From contig CAKZRP010000063.1 in assembly GCA_937146765.1 (NCBI GenBank), positions 57,187 to 121,186 of the forward strand: DNA of 64,000 bases, written 5' to 3'. Position 1 is the stretch's first letter. Each line of letters begins with the position of its first letter. The DNA is from an uncultured Paracoccaceae bacterium (GTDB lineage Bacteria > Pseudomonadota > Alphaproteobacteria > Rhodobacterales > Rhodobacteraceae). The translations under genes and the position numbers were made by a program. Below the pieces are notes generated by a model that was not told the DNA's origin, searched no databases, and was given only the letters and a program-made list of their open reading frames with translations. Positions 24,907-34,015 of this stretch are shown piece after piece.

Positions 24907-26427
24907 ATGACATATCAACCACATGGCAAGCATCTGATCGCGGGCGAATGGATCGCCAGCAAGGATCAATTTACCTCGCAGCCGGTGACGGGCGAGGGGA
25001 TGTCGATCTCTTCCGGTGGGGCCAGGGAGGTAGATCAGGCGGTGCAGGCCGCCGAGGCCGCGTTCGAGATCTATGGCTGGACCAGCCGCGAGGCCCGAGC
25101 TGCCTTCCTTGAAGCCATCGCAGAAGAGATCGAAGCGCGCGGGGCCGATATCACCCGGCTTGGCATGGCAGAGACCGGCTTGCCGCAGGCGCGGCTGGAG
25201 GGGGAGCGGGGGCGCACCACCGGTCAACTCCGCCTGTTTGCGAGCCATATCCGGGATGGGGAGTATCTCGACCGTCGTCATGACGAGGCACTGCCCGACC
25301 GCCAGCCGCTGCCGCGCCCGGACATGAAAATGGTGCAGCGCCCGATTGGCCCGGTGGCGGTCTTTGGGGCCTCGAACTTCCCGCTCGCGTTTTCTACAGC
25401 TGGGGGCGACACCGCTTCGGCCCTGGCTGCGGGGTGTCCGGTGGTGGTCAAGGGCCACCCGGCCCATCCCGCCACTGGCGAGATCGTGGCCGAGGCCATC
25501 CGCGCCGCCATCACACGGACCGGGATGCCTGACGGGGTGTTCTCCTTGGTGCAAGGCGTCAGTCACCAGCTTGGCCACGAGCTGGTGACGCATCCGCTGA
25601 TCCGGGCAGTTGGGTTCACCGGTTCGCTTGGGGCGGGGCGGGCCCTGTTTGACCTTTGTGCGGGCCGCTCGGAACCGATCCCCTTCTTTGGCGAATTGGG
25701 ATCGATCAACCCCGTCTTCTTGATGCCGGGCGCACTGGCGACCCGCGCCGAGGCGCTGGGGCAGGGCTGGGCTGCCTCGCTCAGCATGGGGGTCGGGCAA
25801 TTCTGCACCAATCCGGGGCTTGTCATTGCACAGAGAGGCACAGAGCTGGAGAGTTTCGTCGCGGCGGCCAAAGGCGCACTTGCCGGGGCTGGCGAGAGTG
25901 TCATGCTGACGGAGGGTATTGCCGAAGCCTATCGCAGGGGGGCAGACGAGATCGCCAGCGCCAAAGGGGTGCAGGAGGTGCTGGGCTCCTCCTGTGAGCG
26001 CCGGAACGCGGCGCCTTTGGTCTATCGCGTCTCTGCCGCCGACTGGCTGGCGAATGAAGCATTGGCGGAGGAGGTTTTCGGCCCGCTCGGCCTGATCGTC
26101 GAGGCAGAGGATTCTGCGCAGATTATGGCGCTGGCGCGCAGCCTCAGGGGACAGCTGACCGCGACCCTGCAGATGGAAGACGCGGACATCGAGGTGGCGC
26201 GCCCTCTAGTGTCCGTATTGGAACGCAAGGCGGGCCGGGTTCTGGTCAACGGCTTTCCCACCGGGGTCGAGGTGGCCGATGCGATGGTGCATGGCGGGCC
26301 CTATCCAGCCTCCACCAACTTTGGTGCGACCTCTGTAGGATCGCTGGCCATCCGCCGCTTCCTGCGACCGGTCTGTTATCAGAACATGCCGGAGGCGTTG
26401 CTTCCCGCTGATCTTATCACAGGGTAG
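24907..26427 (+). CDS. 2-oxoglutarate semialdehyde dehydrogenase
   Basis: The 506-residue aldehyde dehydrogenase has the catalytic Cys in SMGVGQFCTNPGL, the Glu in FFGELGSINP, and the nucleotide-binding GFTGSLGAGRALFD. The N-terminal GKHLIAGEWI is typical of KGSADH. It oxidises 2,5-dioxopentanoate to 2-oxoglutarate with NAD(P)+, the last step of the non-phosphorylative pentose route, feeding the TCA cycle. It ends the operon; an inverted repeat lies 56 bp downstream. Confidence 0.87.
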   Translation: MTYQPHGKHLIAGEWIASKDQFTSQPVTGEGMSISSGGAREVDQAVQAAEAAFEIYGWTSREARAAFLEAIAEEIEARGADITRLGMAETGLPQARLEGERGRTTGQLRLFASHIRDGEYLDRRHDEALPDRQPLPRPDMKMVQRPIGPVAVFGASNFPLAFSTAGGDTASALAAGCPVVVKGHPAHPATGEIVAEAIRAAITRTGMPDGVFSLVQGVSHQLGHELVTHPLIRAVGFTGSLGAGRALFDLCAGRSEPIPFFGELGSINPVFLMPGALATRAEALGQGWAASLSMGVGQFCTNPGLVIAQRGTELESFVAAAKGALAGAGESVMLTEGIAEAYRRGADEIASAKGVQEVLGSSCERRNAAPLVYRVSAADWLANEALAEEVFGPLGLIVEAEDSAQIMALARSLRGQLTATLQMEDADIEVARPLVSVLERKAGRVLVNGFPTGVEVADAMVHGGPYPASTNFGATSVGSLAIRRFLRPVCYQNMPEALLPADLITG

Positions 26428-26482
26428 ACCCGACGAACCGATGCCCTGAGTCCTGTGCGAAACGATTTGACGATGACGGTCG

Positions 26483-26518
26483 ACACCCCTTGACATGCAC
26501 TTGCATATCAAGGGGTGT
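26483..26518. promoter_or_regulatory. Near-perfect 17-bp inverted repeat upstream of the receptor gene
   Basis: Left arm ACACCCCTTGACATGCA (26483-26499) and right arm TGCATATCAAGGGGTGT (26502-26518) are complementary except at one position, separated by CT. It has no T tract and ends 84 bp before the receptor start. It could be an operator for the receptor (its core ATGCA-N2-TGCAT is symmetric) or a stem ending the arabinose operon. The regulator is unknown; the MarR gene downstream is a candidate. Confidence 0.6.
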
Positions 26519-26602
26519 TCCTCTATACAGCCGTCAATCAAGCAGCCAGCCCTGTCCCCGAGCCAGCCCGCACACCAAGCACTGTGATACTCGGGAAATT
26601 CC

Positions 26603-28561
26603 ATGAACCGCACCTCTTTTGCGCCGCGCGCCCGCCTTCTGGGGGGAACCGCGCTGGTCCTGATGACGGCTATGTCGGCCTTCGCACAGGACACCGGCAC
26701 CTCCAAAATCATCTCGCTCGACCCGATCGAAGTCCGCTACAAGGACCCGGTTGGCGAGGCGGCGGACCGCGCCACTGCCGCCTATGTGGCCGATGCCGAG
26801 GTCGAACGAGCCCGGATGGGGGACCTCAAGGACCTCTTTGCGGGGATTGCTTCGGTTTCCGTTGGCGGCGCCATTCCGGTTGCACAGAAGATCTTCGTCA
26901 ATGGCGTGGACATGCTGAACCTGACCATTGCGCTTGATGGTGCGCTGCAGAACAACCGCGCCTTCCACCATGTTAGCGCCAATGCCTTTGATCCCGGCGT
27001 GCTGAAATTCGTCCGAGCCGACCCGGGTATCGCCGCAGCGGACACCGGCCCCAACGCGGTTGCCGGGGCGGTGATCATGGAAACCGTGGATGCGGAGGAT
27101 ATCCTGGAGGAGGGCGACACTTTCGGTGGCGTCCTGCGCCTCAGCTATGGCGATAATGGCGAGACTTTCGGTCGCTCGCTGACCTTGGCCGGACGGAGCG
27201 AAAACGGCTTTGAAATCCTTGCCTATGCCAAATCCGCTACCGGTGAGGATTACGAGGACGGTTCCGGAAATACTGTTGCCGGTACCGGGGCGGAATTGCA
27301 GAGCCGCCTTTTGAAACTTGGCTATGAATCCCTGGAAGGTCACCGGGTGGAATTCTCCGGCCAACAGATCAAGGACGACGGCGCCCGTCCCTATCGCGCC
27401 AATATCGGTGCCGTCATCGGCGGTCGCCCGGTTCCGGCAACCCGGGTCTATGACACCAAGCGCAGCAGCTACAGCCTGCGCTACGAGAACACCAACGACC
27501 TCGGCATGTGGGACCCGGAAGTGGTCCTCGGCTATTCCGAAAGCGATATTCGGGTGCCAGATCCCTATGCCAGTGTCGGGGTTTCCAGCACCTGGTCGGC
27601 CAAGGTCCAGAACACCTTCCACCTTTCGGGGACAAACACCGTCACCGCCGGGCTCGACTACTACCGCAAGACCTCGGAATACTCCGATCCGACCTGGGGT
27701 CCGTTCGACGAATCCGTCAACAACCTCGGTCTATTCGCACAGGCGCGGCTCGAGCCGACCTCCAAATGGGCGGTATCCGCGGGCCTGCGCTATGACTGGC
27801 AGGATTTCACCGGCATCGGTGGCTATGAAGCCGCCCCCAAGGGGGCCAGCGGCAATGCCTCCGTTACCTATCACGTGACCGATGCCTTCTCGCTGCGGGC
27901 GGGGTATTCCAACGTGTTCGGCGGCATCCAGTTGGAAGACAACTATGTCTTCACCCCGAGCTGGGACTATTCCGGGCTGCGCAGCGCCCGGGCGCGTAAC
28001 ATGAACGTCGGCTTCGACTGGCAGACCGACGCGCTGACTTTCGGTGGCGAGTTCTTCTTGACAGAGATCGACAATGCGCGCGGTAGTGATGGCAACTTCG
28101 ACTTCGAGAGCATGGGTTACAACCTCGGCGCCACCTACGACTGGATCGACGGTTTTGTTCGTCTGACCTATTCCAACAGCGATGTGACAGTCAACGGGGC
28201 CGCCACCGGCAGCTACGAGGTGCAGGACCTCGGTGCGCCGCTGGGACAGGTGATCGCGCTCGACGTGCAGCACCACCTGGCTGCTGCCAACCTCCTGATT
28301 GGTGGCAGCCTCGATGTGGCGCTTGACTATGACGATACTGCCAACACCTCGGACCTCGGACTTGAGGGCTATCAGGTGGTCAACGTGTTTGCGGAATACA
28401 GCCCGCCGCGTCTGCCCGCCTTGACCCTGCGGGCGTCGATCAACAACCTCTTTGACGAGGATTTCGCGGATCGGGCCACTTACGGGGCCGACTACAGCTC
28501 CATCGTGGCTCTGAAGGAACCCGGTCGCACCTTCGTGCTGGAAGCCATCGCGCGCTTCTGA
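26603..28561 (+). CDS. TonB-dependent outer-membrane receptor
   Basis: The 652-residue precursor has a signal peptide ending SAFA (about residue 28), a plug domain (about 45-160: DLKDLFAGIASVSVGGAI, KIFVNGVDMLNL, GPNAVAGAVIMETVDAED), and a 22-strand-type barrel ending in aromatic Phe (LEAIARF). The C-terminal barrel motif ASINNLFDEDFADRATYG is typical of siderophore receptors. A DPIEV near residue 42 may be the TonB box. The ligand is not evident: no siderophore synthesis or ABC genes adjoin. It is convergent with a MarR-family gene. Confidence 0.88.
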   Translation: MNRTSFAPRARLLGGTALVLMTAMSAFAQDTGTSKIISLDPIEVRYKDPVGEAADRATAAYVADAEVERARMGDLKDLFAGIASVSVGGAIPVAQKIFVNGVDMLNLTIALDGALQNNRAFHHVSANAFDPGVLKFVRADPGIAAADTGPNAVAGAVIMETVDAEDILEEGDTFGGVLRLSYGDNGETFGRSLTLAGRSENGFEILAYAKSATGEDYEDGSGNTVAGTGAELQSRLLKLGYESLEGHRVEFSGQQIKDDGARPYRANIGAVIGGRPVPATRVYDTKRSSYSLRYENTNDLGMWDPEVVLGYSESDIRVPDPYASVGVSSTWSAKVQNTFHLSGTNTVTAGLDYYRKTSEYSDPTWGPFDESVNNLGLFAQARLEPTSKWAVSAGLRYDWQDFTGIGGYEAAPKGASGNASVTYHVTDAFSLRAGYSNVFGGIQLEDNYVFTPSWDYSGLRSARARNMNVGFDWQTDALTFGGEFFLTEIDNARGSDGNFDFESMGYNLGATYDWIDGFVRLTYSNSDVTVNGAATGSYEVQDLGAPLGQVIALDVQHHLAAANLLIGGSLDVALDYDDTANTSDLGLEGYQVVNVFAEYSPPRLPALTLRASINNLFDEDFADRATYGADYSSIVALKEPGRTFVLEAIARF

Positions 28562-28579
28562 TCCCCCTCGGGATGCACC

Positions 28580-28614
28580 GGAACCGGGGCGTTTGTCACG
28601 AACGCCCCGGTTCC
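28580..28614. terminator. Bidirectional stem-loop between receptor and MarR genes
   Basis: A perfect 14-bp stem GGAACCGGGGCGTT/AACGCCCCGGTTCC with a 7-base loop lies between the convergent genes and overlaps the last codons of the MarR gene. It lacks a T tract, so termination strength is uncertain. Confidence 0.65.
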
Positions 28615-29099
28615 CGCCCTCCGGGCAGGAGTTTGATCAGCAGACTCGACAGGTGATAGGCCTCATCGGTGCTCATCTTGTCCGAAAGCTCCTCCTGCAT
28701 CGCTGCCATGTAATGCGGCCAGATCTGCAGGTGGCTGCCGCTGCCTTTTTCCGTCAGGAACAACACCTGTTTGCGCCGCCCGTCAGCGATATATTCGCGA
28801 CGCAGGAAGCCCTCCTTCTCCAGCCGGGAGATATGGCGGGACAGGGCGTATTGCGGCACAAAGAGCAATTCCTCCAGTTTTGACATCAGCTGCCCCGCGG
28901 GGCCGGCACGCTCCACTTCCAGCAGGATCTCAAACCAGATCGGATCGGCTAGCCCATGTGCCTTCAACGCCTTGGCGATCCTCGGCAACAGTCTGCGATG
29001 GGCGCGCATGATGTTGAACCAGACGCGATTGTAGGAAACGATCGCCTCGTCATCGTTGAAGAACTCGGCATCTGTCATGCCGCGCGCGGGATGAGACAT
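28596..29099 (-). CDS. MarR-family transcriptional regulator
   Basis: Starting at ATG 29099 the product has 167 residues (an ATG 18 bp upstream is also open). The winged HTH is visible as LMSKLEELLFVPQYALSRHISRLEKEGFLRREYIADGRRKQVLFLTEKG, flanked by dimerisation helices. No conserved redox cysteines are present. It is convergent with the TonB receptor gene; whether it controls the receptor, or the sulfate-type permease transcribed in the same direction further on, is unknown. Confidence 0.85.
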   Translation of the reverse strand: MSHPARGMTDAEFFNDDEAIVSYNRVWFNIMRAHRRLLPRIAKALKAHGLADPIWFEILLEVERAGPAGQLMSKLEELLFVPQYALSRHISRLEKEGFLRREYIADGRRKQVLFLTEKGSGSHLQIWPHYMAAMQEELSDKMSTDEAYHLSSLLIKLLPGGREPGRS

Positions 29100-29224
29100 T
29101 GGGTACCTGTCTGGCAAGGGCCGCTGGGGATCCGGTTCCTCTTGCCTATCCCAAAGACGTGGATTTTGAAATCACCAGCTGTGTGATCTGCTTGTTTTTC
29201 CATGTTGGATGGGCGTTTAGCACG

Positions 29225-30964
29225 TCATTCAGCGGCGCGTCCTGCGGGGGGCGAAGAGGTCGAGAGATTCGTCCAGGCGTCGTATTGCGCCAGATAGATC
29301 GCGCCGTTTAGATCCTGCAGCAAATGGGTGCTCTTCAGCTTGTCCATCACAGGGCCCTTGACCTCGGAGAAATGCAGGCCGACCCCCATGTCCTTGAGGC
29401 GTGAATTCACTGCCTCAAGGCTTTCCAGCGCCGAGTAATCCACTTCGTTCACCGCCGACATCATCAGCACCACGTGGCGAATGGCACAGCCCTCGGTGAC
29501 GCGGGACTGGATCAGATCTTCGAGGAAGCGGGCATTGACGAAGTACAGGCTTTCATCCACCCGCAGGGTCAGAAGCTGCGGGTCGGTGGTCACATCGTGC
29601 CGGTTGATATTGCGGAAATGCTGGGTGCCGGGGACCAGTCCCACTTCGGCAACATGCGGGCGCGAGGTCTTGTAGAGGTGCAGCAGCACCGAAATCGCAA
29701 CCCCGCTGGCCACACCGATCTCCACCCCTAGGGTGAGGGTCAGAAGGATTGTGGCGGCAACGGCAGTGAAATCGGCGCGGGAGTAGCGCCAGGTTTTCTT
29801 CAGGATCGAGAAGTCCACCAGGCTCAGCACCGCAACCACGATCGTGGCGGCGAGGGTCGCATTCGGCAGGTAATAGATCAGAGGCGTGAGGGCGAGGGCC
29901 GCAATCGCAAGGCCAAGGGCAGTAAAGGCCCCGGCGGCCGGGGTTTCGGCCCCGGCATCGAAATTCACCACCGACCGGGCAAAACCTCCGGTCACAGGAT
30001 AGCCGCCGGTGAAGGCCGCGCCGATATTGGCGGCGCCAAGGCCGATCAGCTCCTGATCCGGGTCGATCCTTTGACGCTTTTTGGCAGCCAGCGTCTGTGC
30101 GACCGAAACGGATTCCACGAAGCCGATGATGGAGATCAGGATCGCGGGAAGGAGCAGCGATTGCAGAAGGTCTGGGGAAAAGCCGGGCAGGGTCAGCGGC
30201 GGCAGGCTCTGGGGCACGGCGCCAACGATTTTCACACCGCTCTCGGGCAGGGCAAAGGCCCAGGTGAGAAGGGTCGAGAGGCCAACGGCGACGACCGGCC
30301 CGGTCTTGGTGAGAACCCCTGCCAGCCCCGGTGCGATGCCGATCCGTTGCAACAGGGGGTTCAGCCCGCTGCGGACCCAGAACAGAAAGCCGATGACCGA
30401 GAGACCGATCGCAAGCGTCGGCAGGTTCACCTCGCCCAGATGGCTGACCAAAGACACCAACAGCTCAATCAGGGAATGACCGGAGGCCTGAATGCCAAGG
30501 ATATGCTTCACCTGGCTGGTGGCAATCAGCAGCCCGGAGGCGGTGATGAAGCCGGCAATCACCGGATGGCTGAGGAAATTGGCCAGAAAGCCAAGGCGCA
30601 GGAGGCCGAGCAGCACCAGAAAGCCACCGGACAGAAAGGCCAGTGTCAGCGCCGCAACCGCATATCCGGCCGTGCCCTGTTCCGCCACCTGTCCGATGGC
30701 GGAAGCGGTCAGAAGCGAGACCACTGCCACCGGCCCCACCGCCAGTGCCCTGCTGGTGCCAAAGACAGCATAGAGCACGATGGGTGCGATAGAGGCATAG
30801 ATCCCCACTTCGGGCGGCAGCCCTGCCAGCATCGCATAGGCCAGCGATTGCGGGATCAGCATGATTGTCACGATCACCGCCGCGACGAGATCGTTGGAGA
30901 GAGCCTGACGATTGTAGCTGCGACCCCAGACGAGGATGGGCAAATACTGGCGGAGAAAACTCAT
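29225..30964 (-). CDS. SulP-family anion permease with STAS domain
   Basis: The 579-residue protein from ATG 30964 has the SulP core (PQSLAYAMLAGLPPEVGIYASIAPIVLYAVFGTSRALAVGPVAV as the classic TM1-TM3 region), about 12 membrane segments, and a C-terminal STAS domain (about residues 445-560, MMSAVNEVDYSALESLEAVNSRLKDMGV). SulP proteins carry sulfate, bicarbonate or other anions. Location after a sulfide oxidation cluster suggests sulfate or sulfite transport, but this is inference. In-frame ATGs further upstream (31006, 31099) would overlap the SQR gene and lack better ribosome sites. Confidence 0.88.
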   Translation of the reverse strand: MSFLRQYLPILVWGRSYNRQALSNDLVAAVIVTIMLIPQSLAYAMLAGLPPEVGIYASIAPIVLYAVFGTSRALAVGPVAVVSLLTASAIGQVAEQGTAGYAVAALTLAFLSGGFLVLLGLLRLGFLANFLSHPVIAGFITASGLLIATSQVKHILGIQASGHSLIELLVSLVSHLGEVNLPTLAIGLSVIGFLFWVRSGLNPLLQRIGIAPGLAGVLTKTGPVVAVGLSTLLTWAFALPESGVKIVGAVPQSLPPLTLPGFSPDLLQSLLLPAILISIIGFVESVSVAQTLAAKKRQRIDPDQELIGLGAANIGAAFTGGYPVTGGFARSVVNFDAGAETPAAGAFTALGLAIAALALTPLIYYLPNATLAATIVVAVLSLVDFSILKKTWRYSRADFTAVAATILLTLTLGVEIGVASGVAISVLLHLYKTSRPHVAEVGLVPGTQHFRNINRHDVTTDPQLLTLRVDESLYFVNARFLEDLIQSRVTEGCAIRHVVLMMSAVNEVDYSALESLEAVNSRLKDMGVGLHFSEVKGPVMDKLKSTHLLQDLNGAIYLAQYDAWTNLSTSSPPAGRAAE

Positions 30965-31052
30965 GGCGTGCGGGCTTTCAAAAGGTGGTTCTTGCAAAGG
31001 AGGCATTCTGCCGTGGCGCGCCTTGTTGAGCGCCACGGCAGCTTTTGCGGGA

Positions 31053-32732
31053 TCAGGGTTTTGCGACCTGCAACGGGTCGGGCTTGGCCATCCACTCATG
31101 GCCGCGCAGCATCGCCTTCCAGTAGATCGGTGGCAACATCCGCTCCTTCAGGAACCAGGCAGCGCGGGTGGGCTTGGTGCCGTCCAGCAGGATCTTGGGA
31201 AAGCTCGGCTTCAGTACGCCGCCATAACCGAATTCCGCCAGCACGATCTTGCCGCGTTCCACCGTCAGCGGGCAGGAGCCATAGCCGTCGTACTGCGCCA
31301 CGGCAGACCGCCCGTCGATATCGGCGACGATGTTTTCCGCCACAACCGGGGCCTGCTTGCGGGCTGCTGCTGCCGTCTTGGCATTGGGGGCGTTCATCAC
31401 ATCGCCCAGCGACCAGATATTGTCATGCGTCTTGTGGCGCAGGGTCGATTGGTCCACGTCGATCCAACCGGCGGCGTCGGCCAGGGGTGACACCCGGATG
31501 AAGTCTGGCGCCACTTGCGGCGGGCAGACATGCATCATGTCGAAGTCCACCTCGATGCGGGTCTTCTCGGTCTCCGGCGCGGCAACCTCGAAGGTCGCCT
31601 TGCGGGCAGGCCCGTCAACCGCCACCAGATTGTGGAAGAAATTCAGTCCCGCGCCATATTTGTCGATGTATTTCATCAGGGCGGGGACATAGTCCTTGAC
31701 CCCGAACAACACACCACCGGCATTCATGAACTGGATGTCGATATCCTTCAGGACGCCGCGGCGGAACCAGGCATCTCCGGACAAATACAGCGCCTTCTGC
31801 GGCGCACCGGCGCATTTGATCGGCATCGGCGGCTGGGTGAAGAGCGCGCGCCCTTTCTTCAACCCCTGCACAAGTTCCCAGGTGTAGGAGGCGAGGTCGT
31901 AGCGATAGTTTGAGGTCACGCCGTTGCGGCCCAGGGTCTCCTCCAGACCCTCGACGCGGGCCCAGTCGAGCTTCAGCCCCGGGCAGACCACCAACCGGTC
32001 GTATTTCACCACCTTGCAGCCATCGAGGATGACAGCATTGTTGTCCGGCTCAAAGGCGGCGACCGCGCTCTTGATCCAATGTACCCCTTGCGGGATCAGC
32101 GAGCCCATGGTGCGGGCAGTGGTCTTGGCGTCGAAGATACCGCCGCCGACCATGGTCCAGCCCGGCTGGTAGTAATGTACATCTGCCGGGTCGATCAGCG
32201 CGATCTCGAGATCACCCTTGCGTGCCCTGAGGCTGGCGGCCACAGAAATGCCGCCCGCGCCGCCGCCGACGATCACCACATCGAACTTGGCATCCCCGGT
32301 ATCGGTCGGTGTGCGGCCACCGTTGGCGATCCGTCGGGCCACGCCGTGGAGATTGTAACCGGCGGCCTGTGTGGCGGCCAGGATCTCCGACATGTTGCGA
32401 TGGCGCGCCTGGCTCAGGGCCCAGAGGGTGGCCGAGCGGGTGCCGGTCCGGCAATAGGCCAGGGTCGGTCCCGGCAGATCCCGCAGCGCCGCGCCAAAGG
32501 CGAGCGTGTCTTCGTCCCGCACCAGACCGGAAGTGACCGGAATGTAGCGGACCTCTAGCCCGACCGCCTTGGCCGCGGCCTCGATTTCCGGAAAGCCGGG
32601 TTGGTCCGCTCCTTCGCCATCCGGCCGGTTGCAGATGATCGAGCGGAACCCTGCGGACTGGATCACTGCGACATCTGCAGGCATGACTTGAGGGCTCACC
32701 GAAAGCTCCGGCGAGATGCATTTCATTTCCAT
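31053..32732 (-). CDS. DUF442 phosphatase-like domain fused to sulfide:quinone oxidoreductase
   Basis: Residues 1 to about 115 form a DUF442/TIGR01244 domain with the Cys loop YCRTGTRSATLWALSQA. The rest is an FAD-dependent SQR-like domain: FAD motif VVIVGGGAGGISVAASL (about 155), redox Cys regions VCPGLKL and MPIKCAGAPQKALYL, and the second FAD motif IWSLGDVMNAPNAKTAAAARKQAP. The 559-residue fusion is a known architecture next to persulfide dioxygenase genes. It should oxidise sulfide at the membrane, passing electrons to quinone; the N-terminal domain may transfer or hydrolyse sulfur intermediates. Confidence 0.87.
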   Translation of the reverse strand: MEMKCISPELSVSPQVMPADVAVIQSAGFRSIICNRPDGEGADQPGFPEIEAAAKAVGLEVRYIPVTSGLVRDEDTLAFGAALRDLPGPTLAYCRTGTRSATLWALSQARHRNMSEILAATQAAGYNLHGVARRIANGGRTPTDTGDAKFDVVIVGGGAGGISVAASLRARKGDLEIALIDPADVHYYQPGWTMVGGGIFDAKTTARTMGSLIPQGVHWIKSAVAAFEPDNNAVILDGCKVVKYDRLVVCPGLKLDWARVEGLEETLGRNGVTSNYRYDLASYTWELVQGLKKGRALFTQPPMPIKCAGAPQKALYLSGDAWFRRGVLKDIDIQFMNAGGVLFGVKDYVPALMKYIDKYGAGLNFFHNLVAVDGPARKATFEVAAPETEKTRIEVDFDMMHVCPPQVAPDFIRVSPLADAAGWIDVDQSTLRHKTHDNIWSLGDVMNAPNAKTAAAARKQAPVVAENIVADIDGRSAVAQYDGYGSCPLTVERGKIVLAEFGYGGVLKPSFPKILLDGTKPTRAAWFLKERMLPPIYWKAMLRGHEWMAKPDPLQVAKP

Positions 32733-32759
32733 TGGGGCAAACTCCTCCCTTGGGGGCCC

Positions 32760-33644
32760 TTACAAACCGTTTACGGGCACTTTCAGCATCGGGCGGCCGT
32801 CCTTGTCGGTCGGAACCGCTCCGGCTCGCATATTCACCTGCAGCGAGGGAATGATCAGTTTCGGCATCGCCAATTGCGCATCGCGCTCGGTGCGGAACTT
32901 GACGAATTCCGCCTTGGTCTTGCCGCCGCCTACGTGGATGTTGTGGGCCTTTTCGTCCCCCACCGTGGTCTCCCACTGGATGTCACGGCCATTGGGGCCA
33001 TAGTCGTGGCACATGAACAGGCGCATCTCGTCGGGCAAGGCGAGGACCTTCTGGATCGAGTCATAAAGTACGCCCGCATCGCCGCCGGGGAAATCGGCGC
33101 GCGCGGAGCCGCCATCGGGCATGAACAGCGTATCGCCGACAAAGGCGGCATTGCCCATCACATGCACCATGCAGGCCGGCGTGTGACCGGGGGTATACAT
33201 GGCAAAGGCCTGCAGGTTGCCGATCTGGTAAGTGTCGCCATCCTCGAACAGCGCATCGAACTGGCTGCCGTCGCGCTGGAATTCGGTGCCTTCGTTGAAG
33301 ATCTTGCCGAAGGTGTCCTGCACCACAAGGATCTTGGAGCCGATGCCGATCTTGCCGCCAAGATGCTGCTGGATATAGGGCGCCGCGGACAGGTGGTCGG
33401 CATGGACATGGGTCTCGATGATCCACTCCAGCCGCGCGCTCATGTCCTTGACCCGTGCGATCATGGCATCCGCATGGCCATAGGTGATGCGCCCGGCGGC
33501 GTAGTCGATGTCCATCACACTGTCGACAATTGCGCAGGCGTCGGAGGTCGGGTCCTTGACGATGTAGCTGATCGTATTGGTCGCCTCGTCAAAAAAGGCT
33601 TCGACCTCTGGTTTGATGTCGATCTGAACGGGGTAGGCGGTCAT
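32760..33644 (-). CDS. Metallo-beta-lactamase-fold persulfide dioxygenase (ETHE1/Blh-like)
   Basis: The 294-residue protein starts at ATG 33644 with a GGAG site. Metal ligands are visible: THVHADHLSAA, the GHTPACM His, GDTLF Asp and the late CHDYG His. It belongs to the persulfide dioxygenase/Blh branch, which oxidises glutathione persulfide made by SQR to sulfite. It is 27 bp upstream of the SQR fusion on the same strand, so the two act in sequence on sulfide. Confidence 0.87.
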   Translation of the reverse strand: MTAYPVQIDIKPEVEAFFDEATNTISYIVKDPTSDACAIVDSVMDIDYAAGRITYGHADAMIARVKDMSARLEWIIETHVHADHLSAAPYIQQHLGGKIGIGSKILVVQDTFGKIFNEGTEFQRDGSQFDALFEDGDTYQIGNLQAFAMYTPGHTPACMVHVMGNAAFVGDTLFMPDGGSARADFPGGDAGVLYDSIQKVLALPDEMRLFMCHDYGPNGRDIQWETTVGDEKAHNIHVGGGKTKAEFVKFRTERDAQLAMPKLIIPSLQVNMRAGAVPTDKDGRPMLKVPVNGL

Positions 33645-33690
33645 GTGGAGGCTCCCTTTGTCGGAGTGAAGCGGGCAGGGGGACGACGGA

Positions 33691-33903
33691 TCACATTCGG
33701 CAGGTGCGGATGCCGAAGAGGCTGTAAATGGGGCAAACCCGGACCAGGGCCACCACAAGCATCACGAAACCAATGAGGGCGGCACCGTACTTCACTGCGC
33801 CGCCCGCAAACAATGGCAAGTCGCTGAAGAAGGCGAGATAGAGAAGCGCGATGCCCAGTCCTGCGCGCAGGATGCGATCGATGGAGCCGACATTGACAGT
33901 CAT
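33691..33903 (-). CDS. DUF2892 small inner-membrane protein
   Basis: The 70-residue protein has the DUF2892 start VGSIDRILRAGLGIALLYLAF and two membrane helices, ending with CPIYSLFGIRTC, whose two cysteines are typical of the family. The domain occurs alone or fused to rhodanese in sulfur clusters (YgaP-like). It is the first gene of the minus-strand sulfur operon, with the ribosome site GGGAGG ahead of it. Confidence 0.88.
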   Translation of the reverse strand: MTVNVGSIDRILRAGLGIALLYLAFFSDLPLFAGGAVKYGAALIGFVMLVVALVRVCPIYSLFGIRTCRM

Positions 33904-33963
33904 TTTCAGGTCCTCCCGAGATAAAACTTAGCCTCTGGATATATCTTTGACGTCTGGGCTTCA

Positions 33964-33976
33964 GTGATTATGTCAC
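33964..33976. promoter_or_regulatory. Inverted repeat upstream of the sulfur operon
   Basis: GTGATTATGTCAC lies 61 bp upstream of the DUF2892 start. Its arms GTGA/TCAC resemble a Crp/Fnr half-site pair, though with 5-bp rather than the usual 6-bp spacing. The adjacent Crp-like regulator is a candidate binder. Weak call. Confidence 0.35.
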
Positions 33977-34015
33977 CAAGGGCGCCGGATCCTGCATAAA
34001 TCTTGCATGTTTCCC

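Noticed and set aside
33904..34015. Classic Fnr box upstream of the sulfur operon
   Set aside because: The inverted repeat there has 5-bp spacing instead of the usual Fnr arrangement, so it is listed only as a weak regulatory site.
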